From positions 1 to 42,252 of the forward strand of contig NZ_JABFMV010000021.1 of the NCBI RefSeq assembly GCF_013359685.1: a stretch of DNA of 42,252 bases, in the 5' to 3' direction. Origin of the DNA: Leifsonia sp. C5G2. Lineage in GTDB: Bacteria; Actinomycetota; Actinomycetes; Actinomycetales; Microbacteriaceae. Shown here piece by piece: positions 9,124-15,993 of the stretch (positions within the stretch are counted from its first letter, which is position 1; each line of letters opens with the position of its first letter). The translations under genes were made by a program, and so were the position numbers. Below the pieces are notes generated by a model. The model did no database searches and was not told the DNA's origin. It saw nothing but the letters and a program-made list of their open reading frames with translations.

Positions 9124-10082
9124 CAGCCACCTCCGAGGTAGAGGGTCAGGATGGCGAGCACCGCGAGCAGGAACGCGGCCGCGACGAACTCGGTGATTTT
9201 GAACAGCCGGAGCTTGGCGAACGTGTTGTCGATCACCGCGACGACGACACCGAGGGCGGTGGCCTTCACCAGCAGAGCGATGATTGCGAGCACCACGAGG
9301 TCCAGGCGTCCGCTCGGTGCGAGACCCCACGGCGCCACGAAAACGTTGAGCAGGATCGTGTAGAAGATCAGCTGCTTCGCCGCCGATCCCCACTTCAGCA
9401 AGGCCAGGTAGGGCCCGGAGTGCTCGAACGACCTGGCCTCCTCGATCATGCCGAACTCGATCGTGCCGGTATGGGTCTCAACGGGGATGCGGGCCGTCTC
9501 GAACAGGATCACCATGAACAACGCCGCCGAAGCCAGAAGGTGCGCCGGCCGGATGATCTGCTCCGGCCCGCTGGTGACGGTCGCGCCGAGCACGTACGGC
9601 AGATCGGTCGTGGTGAGGATCGCGACCGTGAATACGACCAGCAGCACGACCGGCTCTGTGATCGCCCCGAAGGTCTTGGCACGGCTGGCGCCGAGCTGTG
9701 CGTACGGGTCGCCAGTGGACGCCGCGGCGACGGCGACGACGAAGCTGGCGAGGGCGAGAATGAAGCCGCCGCCGAGGATGTCGCCCATATTCCCCAACGG
9801 CAGCCCGAAGGTGGTCAGCACGGGGATCAGCAGCGGGACGGTGAGGTAGCAGGCGAACGCGATCACCGGACCGGCGAGGAAGAACCAGCCGGCGCCTGCC
9901 GGGGCGAGAGCCTCCTTGCCGAACAGCTTCGCGAGGTCGAAGTAGGGCTGCAGGATTCTTGGGCCTCGGCGCCCCTGCATCCGGGCTTCGATGCTCGCGA
10001 TGATCCCGCTCACGCCCGGCGCGGCGCCGGCGATCGTGAGGACTTGAAGGAATTGGATGACGGGTGCGGAGAGTTCGATCAC
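9123..10082 (-). CDS. hyfC: NuoH/HyfC-like membrane subunit
   Basis: A 319-residue, eight-helix-type membrane protein of the NuoH/HycD/HyfC family. It carries QGRRGPRILQPYFDLAKLFGKE in the first cytoplasmic loop and FETARIPVETHTGTIEFGMIEEARSFEHSGPY, the conserved quinone-site-like loop. GTG at 10082 is taken as the start because GGGAG lies just upstream and the length then matches E. coli HyfC. An in-frame ATG at 10253 would add 57 residues of low-hydrophobicity, Arg-rich sequence that does not look like this family. First membrane-complex gene of the operon, 189 bases after the second MutS-like gene. Confidence 0.9.
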   Translation of the reverse strand: MIELSAPVIQFLQVLTIAGAAPGVSGIIASIEARMQGRRGPRILQPYFDLAKLFGKEALAPAGAGWFFLAGPVIAFACYLTVPLLIPVLTTFGLPLGNMGDILGGGFILALASFVVAVAAASTGDPYAQLGASRAKTFGAITEPVVLLVVFTVAILTTTDLPYVLGATVTSGPEQIIRPAHLLASAALFMVILFETARIPVETHTGTIEFGMIEEARSFEHSGPYLALLKWGSAAKQLIFYTILLNVFVAPWGLAPSGRLDLVVLAIIALLVKATALGVVVAVIDNTFAKLRLFKITEFVAAAFLLAVLAILTLYLGGG

Positions 10083-10271
10083 TGTGCTCCCGCCGCGGTC
10101 GTTGCAGCCACGGTCGGAGGTGGATCGGAGCGAGGGCTCTGCCCGGTGCTCTCGTCCTCGTTCCAATGCGCGTGCATGCCTGTTCCCATCTCTGGTCACA
10201 GGGGCTATCAGCGCGTAGGCGGTTCGGACGAGGGTCGTCCCGGCGAGCTCCATCGCCGGATGCTCAGTGAA
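10083..10271 (-). other. 189-base gap between the MutS-like pair and the complex genes
   Basis: The gap separates the two halves of the operon. It holds an in-frame open extension of hyfC but no convincing gene, and no clear terminator or aptamer. It may contain an internal promoter or a processing site. I see no recognisable element. Confidence 0.35.
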
Positions 10272-11807
10272 TCACGGCTCTTCGAACGCGGTCAAGGACA
10301 TCCGTTCGGCGGGTCGCGGATCCTTCTCGTCGCCGAATACGCGTTGGTAGACGTCCCAGCCGAAGCTGGTGGAGAGGGGTTCGCCTTCGGTCAGGGTGAA
10401 GTCGCGGCTGCCGTCCTCTGCGCGATGGGCGCGCAGGAAGAGCGTGTCCTCGCGGTTTTCCTCGCGCAGCCGGTGCGCGAAGTCGAACAGGTGGGTCACG
10501 AAGGCGACGGTCACCGCGCGATCCCGGAACGCGTGGACGACGTGACGAGAGATCTCCGAGCCTTCCCGTTCATTGGTGGAGGCGAACGACTCGTTGAAGA
10601 GCACCATTGCCCCCGGTGTCACGGCGTCGACGATCCGACTCATCCGGCCGAGCTCCTCATCCAGCTTGCCGCTGACGAGCTGCTTGTCCTCCTCGCGCTT
10701 GAAGTGGGTGAAGATGCCGGTGCGGACACCGGTGCTCAACGCCGTGGCGGGGGCGAAGAGTCCGCACTGGGTGAGCAGCTGGGCCTGGCCCAGGCTGCGC
10801 AGGAACGTGGACTTGCCGCCGCGGTTCGCTCCGGTGATCACGACCAGAGGGGTCGCTGTGGCATCGATCGTGTTGCCGACGGCGGGCCGGCCGCCGATCA
10901 GCACGAGAGCGATGTCGTAGAGCTCGTCTGCCGCGAATCCGGCCGTGTCGGTCAGTGTGGGGATTGTCGTCGGTTCGCCCTGCGCGGTCAGCGCGTCGTG
11001 GAGGTTGATAGCTCCGAGGTAGAACGCGAGCTCGCGTTGCAGCATCGTCAGGAAGCTCTTGATGTGATCGGTCGACTGGATCAGCGCGTTCGCGACGAGG
11101 TCGACTCCGCGGTCCTGGAGCTCGTGGAGCGCGCTGAAGCCGGCCTCGTCCCGGTCCGGGATGGTCATCGTGTGCGCGGGGTGGGTGAACCCCAGCCGCT
11201 GCAGCAGCGGGATACGGCGGCCGGAGGGGCGGCGCAGGGTGATCCTTGTAGGCTTGTTCGCCTCTCCGAGGTGGGCGCTGCTGAGCACTCCGTGCCGGAA
11301 TCGCAACTGGGCGAGGTGCTCGTCGATCTCCTCGAAGTACTCGTCCGTCAACTCGGACTGCAGCATCTGGAACAGGGTCGTGAACGCCGGCGACCGGAAG
11401 GCGGGTGCGTTTTCGTCGGCGAGCAGCCGCAGACTCCGCAGGTAGCGGATGTACACCTCCATCAGCTGGCTGCCGTGATGAACCATCCCGGACGGGGAGG
11501 ACAACCCCCAGCTGTAGATGCGTTTCGCCTCCGCCAGCGCTTGGACCGGCAGCGCGTAGAGCGCGCGGATTGCGTCCGGGTTCGCGAGTGCGTCAGTGAG
11601 GGCCTGCTGGCGGTGACGGATCTGGTCCGCGTCGGTCAACGGCTGGTGGAGGGCCGCGGTCGCGGTCTCGGCGAGGAATGCGTCGTCGGCTGCCATCGCG
11701 CGCACGAGGACGCCGAGTTCGAGGTCGGCGAACCGGTCGTGCTGGTTCTCATCCGGATGATCGATGAGAACGAAGTCGGCGTCGGTGAAGAGCAGGTGGG
11801 CCTTCAT
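10272..11807 (-). CDS. MutS-like ATPase (second of pair)
   Basis: 511 residues. The C-terminal third is a MutS domain V ATPase: Walker A GANRGGKST (about 327-335), a Walker B-like segment MVLFNESFAST (about 401-411, with Asn where MutS usually has Asp), then VAFVTHLFDFA with the conserved His. The N-terminal part is helical and resembles MutS core/lever regions. No mismatch-binding domain I (Phe-x-Glu) is visible, so this is not a classical mismatch sensor. It overlaps the preceding MutS-like gene by four bases (ATGA), so a stoichiometric heterodimer is likely. MutS-like genes have been listed among fluoride-riboswitch-associated genes; their function in fluoride stress is unknown. Confidence 0.88.
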   Translation of the reverse strand: MKAHLLFTDADFVLIDHPDENQHDRFADLELGVLVRAMAADDAFLAETATAALHQPLTDADQIRHRQQALTDALANPDAIRALYALPVQALAEAKRIYSWGLSSPSGMVHHGSQLMEVYIRYLRSLRLLADENAPAFRSPAFTTLFQMLQSELTDEYFEEIDEHLAQLRFRHGVLSSAHLGEANKPTRITLRRPSGRRIPLLQRLGFTHPAHTMTIPDRDEAGFSALHELQDRGVDLVANALIQSTDHIKSFLTMLQRELAFYLGAINLHDALTAQGEPTTIPTLTDTAGFAADELYDIALVLIGGRPAVGNTIDATATPLVVITGANRGGKSTFLRSLGQAQLLTQCGLFAPATALSTGVRTGIFTHFKREEDKQLVSGKLDEELGRMSRIVDAVTPGAMVLFNESFASTNEREGSEISRHVVHAFRDRAVTVAFVTHLFDFAHRLREENREDTLFLRAHRAEDGSRDFTLTEGEPLSTSFGWDVYQRVFGDEKDPRPAERMSLTAFEEP

Positions 11808-13363
11808 GATGCGATCCGTTCGGTGATCCGGGCGGTGGACAGTCCGTAGCGGTCAGCGAGGGCGGTCGCGTGTGCCAGGCCGTCGGCGGGCCGCCGTTCG
11901 ATGTGGAAGGTGCGCCGGGTCACGTCGTCCGGGTCAACCTCGGCGACCATGCTGACCGTCTCCGGACCGAGGGCGGTCAGCTCGTCAATGAACGTCACGT
12001 AGACGCCCATCGCGCCCTCATCGATCAACGTGCGGAGGATCCTCTCGCCGAGCTCGAGCGCGTCCTGGGCGGTGGTCGAGGTGAACGTCTCGTTCATGAT
12101 CACGATGCTGCGATCGTCAGCCGAGGAGATGATCGCGTGCGCCCGCACCAGGTCGTCCTCGAGTTTGCCGGCCAGGTTGGTGAGATCTTCCTGCCGTTCG
12201 AAGTGAGTGTAGAGCCGGTCGAACAGCGGGAGGACCGCCCGGCGCGCCGGGACGGGGAGCCCGAGTGCGGCGAGGTAGTGCAGCTGCCCGAAGGACCGTG
12301 CGAACGTGGTCTTGCCGCCCTGGTTGGCGCCGGTGACTACGAGGAACTGCTCCCCGCGCCGGAGCTGGAAATCGTTGGTGACCAGCGGCGTCGCGTCCGT
12401 CTGTCGCTTAAATGCCAGCGCGAGGTCGTAGCCGCCGGTGACGTTGCTTTCGCGTTCGTCGACGACACGGGGCACGCAGACCGGCAGTCTGTTGCCTGAG
12501 GCGTGGGCCAGGTAGTCCTGGTAGGTGAAGTAGAACTGCAGCTCACGGTCGAACCGGGCGAGCGTCGCGGACTGGAACGTCGCGTGCTCATTGCAGAACT
12601 TGGCCAACGCCGCGAATGGCTCCGGGAACACGTCAGCCACCAGGCCCAGGATGCCCGCCTCGACATGGTTCATGTCGACCGTGTCGATGAACTTCGTCCG
12701 GTGCGTTCCGACGTCGGACTGCCGGAACTTCGCGAAGGTCGCAGCGACGTCGGCGCTGAAGTCCGTCTCGCCGCCGTATGGGATCACGGTGACGCTGTTG
12801 CCGTCGATGAGGAACTCGTACTCGACCTCGTCCAGCTGTTCGGCCACACGTTCGGCGTCCTCCGCCAACCGAGTGAATCCCTCCGAGGCGACGTAGCGAT
12901 CCAGATGGTCCTGGAACACCAGCATTCCCGCCGACTCGAGCGGTGCGTCCATGAGCCCGCGGGCGAGGTTGCCGGTTAGGGTCACATAGTGAGTGACGGC
13001 GTCCAGGAACACCCGTTGTCGTTGCAGCACGTATCGCAGTTTGTCGACCAGGGCGAGCTGGGTGCGCAGTTCCCGCATGCCCTCGGCGAAGGCCCGCCCA
13101 CTCTGCTGCACGCGCTCGTGCGCCAGGTCGGCGAGCACCGCATGACGGAACTCCACCTGCTCCAACGTGGTCAGCGGCGTCCAGTAGAACGGCCGCAGCT
13201 CGTAGTCGTCCGTGCCGACCAAGCGTTCGATCACCAGATCGAGGGCAAGGTCGGGGAAGCAGTCCGGTTGCGTTCTTGCCAACTCCATGGAGGCGGCGTC
13301 GGTGCCGGCTGGGCCGGCGGCCGGAAACAGGATGCTCGTCAGTTGTGCGCGGTTCTCTTCCAC
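11804..13363 (-). CDS. MutS-like ATPase (first of pair)
   Basis: 519 residues with a C-terminal MutS-type ATPase: Walker A GANQGGKTT (about 345-353), Walker B-like SIVIMNETFTSTT, again Asn before Glu, and the downstream segment GVYVTFIDELTAL, where the conserved TH motif of MutS is TF. The N-terminal part has no recognisable mismatch-recognition domain. The start is GTG at 13363, preceded by GGAGG at 13373-13369, which lies against the platform stem of the minus-strand fluoride riboswitch. First gene of the eight-gene operon. Its partner overlaps it by four bases. Low but clear similarity between the two suggests old duplication. The DNA substrate, if any, is unknown. Confidence 0.88.
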   Translation of the reverse strand: MEENRAQLTSILFPAAGPAGTDAASMELARTQPDCFPDLALDLVIERLVGTDDYELRPFYWTPLTTLEQVEFRHAVLADLAHERVQQSGRAFAEGMRELRTQLALVDKLRYVLQRQRVFLDAVTHYVTLTGNLARGLMDAPLESAGMLVFQDHLDRYVASEGFTRLAEDAERVAEQLDEVEYEFLIDGNSVTVIPYGGETDFSADVAATFAKFRQSDVGTHRTKFIDTVDMNHVEAGILGLVADVFPEPFAALAKFCNEHATFQSATLARFDRELQFYFTYQDYLAHASGNRLPVCVPRVVDERESNVTGGYDLALAFKRQTDATPLVTNDFQLRRGEQFLVVTGANQGGKTTFARSFGQLHYLAALGLPVPARRAVLPLFDRLYTHFERQEDLTNLAGKLEDDLVRAHAIISSADDRSIVIMNETFTSTTAQDALELGERILRTLIDEGAMGVYVTFIDELTALGPETVSMVAEVDPDDVTRRTFHIERRPADGLAHATALADRYGLSTARITERIAS

Positions 13364-13368
13364 GTGGT

Positions 13369-13453
13369 CCTCCTACCTGGACGCGATGCAGAGCAAGGGT
13401 GTTCAGGTAGAAGCCATCAGCGGGGACCCGCGGTTTCGGTGAGCTTCATCACC
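13369..13453 (-). promoter_or_regulatory. Fluoride riboswitch (canonical crcB motif) with translational platform
   Basis: On the minus strand from 13453: stem GGTG with CACC around the 8-nt loop ATGAAGCT, then GAAACC, a GC-rich stem, and GCTGATGGCTTCTAC. This matches the published crcB aptamer: the invariant GAUG after the first strand and UGAUG before the pseudoknot strand are present. GGCUUC near 13412 can pair with GAAGCU of the loop to form the pseudoknot. Downstream, CUACCUG (13410-13404) is complementary to CAGGUAG (13379-13373), which abuts the GGAGG of the MutS-like gene. Ligand binding would keep the 3' aptamer strand busy and free the ribosome site (inference). Confidence 0.93.
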
Positions 13454-13466
13454 GTTTGGGAGCACA

Positions 13467-13518
13467 ACGATACACCCCCCGGCGGTGTGGTTGAACTCGT
13501 CGCACCTTCTGGCACACT
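13467..13518. promoter_or_regulatory. Divergent promoters sharing one -35-like hexamer
   Basis: TTGAAC at 13491-13496 reads as a -35 on both strands. Minus strand: TTCAAC, 17 bases, TATCGT (13472-13467), ending 13 bases before the canonical aptamer. Plus strand: TTGAAC, 16 bases, CACACT (13513-13518), ahead of the plus-strand aptamer. The plus -10 is poor, but TCTGGCACACT (13508-13518) recurs exactly before the enolase aptamer, which supports it. Confidence 0.5.
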
Positions 13519-13540
13519 GTGAGGTGACGATGAACTCGTC

Positions 13541-13630
13541 GCGGTGGTGGGGCTCACCGCGAACAACCTCGGCGCCGCCGACAACAGTCCCTATCTCGCC
13601 AGACGCGCGCGCCCGCCGCCGAGATAGGAG
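13541..13630 (+). promoter_or_regulatory. Variant fluoride riboswitch for the usp-pgm-crcB-crcB operon
   Basis: GCGGTG pairs with CACCGC (13541-13546, 13555-13560) around the 8-nt loop GTGGGGCT. A second hairpin TCGGC/GCCGA (13569-13581) follows, then CAAC and AGTCCC (13586-13591), which can pair with GGGGCT of the loop as the pseudoknot. The architecture equals the crcB aptamer, but the highly conserved loop ATG is GTG and the 3' TGAUG segment is CAAC. In standard aptamer numbering the A6-U38 pair would become G6-C38. CCTATCTCG (13590-13598) is complementary to CGAGATAGG (13620-13628), which covers part of the AGGAG ribosome site, so control is probably translational. Confidence 0.82.
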
Positions 13631-13636
13631 ACGTCA

Positions 13637-14155
13637 ATGTCCGATCCCCACACCCCGGACCAGAACCGCTCCGTCATCCTCGTAGGTGTCGAACACGGGT
13701 TGGCCGACGCCGTCCTGCTGGAAGCAGCCCATATCGCCCGAGACCTGGACTGCGAACTCATCTGCGCCCACGTCGACCTCGGCCGGTATACGGTCGACGA
13801 GAACCCGGACGGATCGGTGCATTCGCTCCCCTTCGACCCCGACCTCCCGGAACTCGATGAGGACGTATTCGACACCGAACTCGCCGCACACATCGAGAAG
13901 ACCCTCGCAAAGACCGGCGTCAACTGGAGCAAGCGCGAACTCGCCGGCGACCCCGCCCATGCGCTCGGACATCTCGCCGAGACGCTGAACGCCCGCATGA
14001 TCGTCGTCGGCACCCACGAAGCCGGCCTGCGCTCGGGCCTTCGCGAATTCTTCCGCTCCTCTGTCGCTGTCCACCTCGCGCACCGACAGCACCGGCCGGT
14101 GCTGGTCGTCCCCCTGTCGCCGGTGACCGACGGCCGGGCGCTGCCGTGGGAGTGA
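13637..14155 (+). CDS. Universal stress protein family (UspA-like)
   Basis: A 172-residue single-domain protein of the UspA superfamily. It has the opening beta strand SVILVGVEHG, central strands ending in HLAETLNARMIVVGTHEAG, and the terminal HRPVLVVPLSP. The nucleotide-loop consensus G-x2-G-x9-G-S/T is only partly kept (GTHEAGLRSGLREFFRSSVA), so ATP binding is uncertain. AGGAG lies seven bases before the ATG, inside the riboswitch platform. First gene of a four-gene fluoride operon. Usp genes have been reported downstream of fluoride riboswitches; the mechanism is unknown. Confidence 0.85.
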   Translation: MSDPHTPDQNRSVILVGVEHGLADAVLLEAAHIARDLDCELICAHVDLGRYTVDENPDGSVHSLPFDPDLPELDEDVFDTELAAHIEKTLAKTGVNWSKRELAGDPAHALGHLAETLNARMIVVGTHEAGLRSGLREFFRSSVAVHLAHRQHRPVLVVPLSPVTDGRALPWE

Positions 14156-14907
14156 CACGGCTCTACGAGGTCTACCTGCTTCGGCACGGTGAGAGCACCG
14201 CGAACGCGCAAGGACTTTTCACCGGTGTGCTCAACCCGCCGTTGACCGAGCGTGGGCGTATTGAAGCGCGAGACGCCGGACTGTTGCTGCACGCGGCGGG
14301 CATCAGGCCTGTATCGATCTTCGCGTCGGCGCTCGAGCGGACCATCGCCACGGCACTCATCGTCAAGGATGTCCTCGGCCTTGACGCGGACCTGCGCATC
14401 GAGTGGCGGTTGAACGAACGCAACTACGGTGCGCTTACGGGCCAGTCCAAGACAGCGGTCGCTCGCCGCTATGGAGTGAGCCAATTCCTCACCTGGCGAC
14501 GCTCGTTCCTCACCGCGCCGCCACCGATGAGCGCCGAACAGCTCGAGGCGATCCGGTCCGAAGAGCCCTTCCGGTCACTCCCGCAGGCCGCTCTGACCCC
14601 GACGGAGTCGCTCCATGACGTCGGACGGCGGATCCTGCCCTTCGTCGCCGAGCAGCTGTATCCCGTGCTGGTCGAAGAATCGCCGGTGATCGTGGTCGGT
14701 CATGGGAACTCGCTTCGCGCCCTGTGCATGATCATCGAGGGCCTCACCCCGCGGCAGGTCGAGCAGCTGGCGATTCCGACCGGTCAGCCCTTGCGGTATC
14801 GTTTCGATCTCCGGTCCGGAACGCCCGCTCTCGTAGCACGCGACTACCTCGACCCCGACGCCGCTGTCGAAGCCACCGAACTCCTCAACCGGCAAGGGGG
14901 CACCTAG
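14146..14907 (+). CDS. Phosphoglycerate mutase, histidine phosphatase superfamily (dPGM-like)
   Basis: 253 residues. The catalytic His motif LLRHGESTANAQGLFTG lies at the N-terminus. Further motifs are RLNERNYGALTGQSK and the second catalytic His in VVGHGNSLRAL. WRRSFLTAPPPM is the typical dPGM segment that binds the bisphosphoglycerate cofactor region. Together these indicate a cofactor-dependent 3-phosphoglycerate/2-phosphoglycerate mutase rather than a general phosphatase. The start is GTG 14146 or GTG 14152; the second would give a four-base overlap (GTGA) with the usp stop. It is the glycolytic step before enolase, whose gene follows under its own riboswitch. This suggests the island re-supplies lower glycolysis during fluoride stress (inference). 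Confidence 0.88.
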   Translation: MGVTRLYEVYLLRHGESTANAQGLFTGVLNPPLTERGRIEARDAGLLLHAAGIRPVSIFASALERTIATALIVKDVLGLDADLRIEWRLNERNYGALTGQSKTAVARRYGVSQFLTWRRSFLTAPPPMSAEQLEAIRSEEPFRSLPQAALTPTESLHDVGRRILPFVAEQLYPVLVEESPVIVVGHGNSLRALCMIIEGLTPRQVEQLAIPTGQPLRYRFDLRSGTPALVARDYLDPDAAVEATELLNRQGGT

Positions 14908-15438
14908 GTGTCGCCTGCGCGAACAGAACCAACCATGAACCCAGACCCCAACGACACTCTCCCCATCGACTCAGACATCGAAGTCGATGACACGCGCACC
15001 CGCACACCGCGGCCCGTCCACCTGCGCTGGCGCTACATCGGGCTGGTCTTCGCCGGCGGAGCCATTGGCACGGCCGTTCGCTACCTGTTGTCGTTGAGCA
15101 TCCCTGCTTGGAACGGCCTGCCGGTCGCGACGTTCGGCATCAATGTCACCGGGGCGTTCTTGCTCGGCTGGCTTCTTGAGACCCTGTCCCGCGGCGGACC
15201 AGACGAGGGCAGGCGCAGAGCCATCCGTCTCTTCGCCGGAACCGGGATCATGGGGGGCTACACGACGTACAGTTCGTTTGCGGTCGACACCGACGGGCTC
15301 ATCGCTACCGCGCACCTCGGCGACAGCATCCTCTACGCCTTGGCCACCGTGCTCGTCGGCGCCGCCGCATCGGTCGGAGGCATCGCGCTCGGCGCAGCCA
15401 TCCACCGAGCCCGTGCACGGAAGGAGCGCGCGCGATGA
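14908..15438 (+). CDS. crcB: Fluoride channel subunit CrcB/Fluc 1
   Basis: 176 residues with four membrane helices, after an unusually long, acidic N-terminal tail of about 40 residues. Family motifs: FAGGAIGTAVRYLLSL, VATFGINVTGAFLLG with the pore Asn, and GIMGGYTTYSSFAVDT with the central-Na+ TT segment. In the Phe-box region the first Phe of the usual TTFS is Tyr, which may make this the less symmetric half of a heterodimer. GTG at 14908 follows the pgm stop directly, with GGGGG upstream; ATG 14935 is an alternative. It overlaps the next crcB by four bases. Dual-topology Fluc channels in Gram-positives are often encoded as such pairs. Confidence 0.95.
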   Translation: MSPARTEPTMNPDPNDTLPIDSDIEVDDTRTRTPRPVHLRWRYIGLVFAGGAIGTAVRYLLSLSIPAWNGLPVATFGINVTGAFLLGWLLETLSRGGPDEGRRRAIRLFAGTGIMGGYTTYSSFAVDTDGLIATAHLGDSILYALATVLVGAAASVGGIALGAAIHRARARKERAR

Positions 15439-15812
15439 TCGGTCTGCTCGTTCTCGGGGTCGCCCTCGCCGGCGGCCTCGGCGCCACCTGCCGACTCGTC
15501 CTCGACGGAATCCTGAAGGCACGCGTGCGCGTCGCGTACCCGCTCGGCACCACCGTGATCAACATCACCGGCTCTTTTTTGCTCGGCCTGGTGACCGGCC
15601 TCGCGATCACCCACCTCCTCCCACCGGAGTGGCGGGCGATCATCGGGGTCGGCTTCATCGGTGGATACACCACCTTCAGCACCGCCAGCTTCGAGACAGT
15701 CCGGCTCGCCCAGGAAGGCCGCTACGCGGCCGCGGTCTCCAACGGCTTCGGGATGCTCGCAGGCGCCCTCTTGGCCGCCGGTCTGGGGCTCTGGCTCGGC
15801 GGCATGTTCTGA
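15435..15812 (+). CDS. crcB: Fluoride channel subunit CrcB/Fluc 2
   Basis: 125 residues, four helices, the standard Fluc size. Motifs: VALAGGLGATCRLVLD, YPLGTTVINITGSFLLG with the pore Asn, and GFIGGYTTFSTASFET with both Phe-box aromatics. It forms an ATGA overlap with crcB1, so the two are probably made in equal amounts and assemble as an antiparallel heterodimer that releases cytoplasmic F-. Last gene of the operon; the enolase riboswitch begins about 80 bases later. Confidence 0.96.
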   Translation: MIGLLVLGVALAGGLGATCRLVLDGILKARVRVAYPLGTTVINITGSFLLGLVTGLAITHLLPPEWRAIIGVGFIGGYTTFSTASFETVRLAQEGRYAAAVSNGFGMLAGALLAAGLGLWLGGMF

Positions 15813-15842
15813 CAGGTCGCTGAGAATCATCACGCGAGACAC

Positions 15843-15871
15843 TTTCGCTCTCGAGATTTCTCTGGCACACT
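15843..15871 (+). promoter_or_regulatory. Promoter-like element before the enolase riboswitch
   Basis: TTTCGC, 17 bases, CACACT (15866-15871). The 11-mer TCTGGCACACT (15861-15871) is identical to 13508-13518. In both places it begins 33 bases before the first stem of the aptamer. Confidence 0.45.
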
Positions 15872-15893
15872 CCTGATCAGCGCTTCGGCGCTT

Positions 15894-15987
15894 CGGCGGT
15901 GGGGCTCGCCGACACCAACCTCGATGCCGACAACGGTCCCTATCTCAAGCGATAACGCATGCCCGCGCGCATGCCCTGAGATAGGAG
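15894..15987 (+). promoter_or_regulatory. Variant fluoride riboswitch for enolase
   Basis: CGGCG pairs with CGCCG (15894-15898, 15907-15911) around the same 8-nt loop GTGGGGCT as the usp switch. A short TCG/CGA hairpin follows (15921-15930), then CAAC and GGTCCC (15935-15940), able to pair with GGGGCT of the loop. CCTATCTCA (15939-15947) is complementary to TGAGATAGG (15977-15985), covering the start of AGGAG before the enolase ATG. The pseudoknot strand and the anti-ribosome-site strand share bases 15939-15940, so the two folds exclude each other. Confidence 0.82.
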
Positions 15988-15993
15988 AAACCG

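Noticed and set aside
4648-10082. Functional formate hydrogenlyase or hydrogenase-4
   Set aside because: The large subunit lacks both CxxC-type NiFe motifs and the small subunit lacks the proximal-cluster cysteines. No formate dehydrogenase or maturation gene is present.
9420-11849. Long open frame on the plus strand (over 800 codons) opposite hyfC and the MutS-like gene
   Set aside because: It is Glu/Arg/Gly-rich with no domain. The opposite strand encodes clear family proteins, and the openness is a GC-skew effect.
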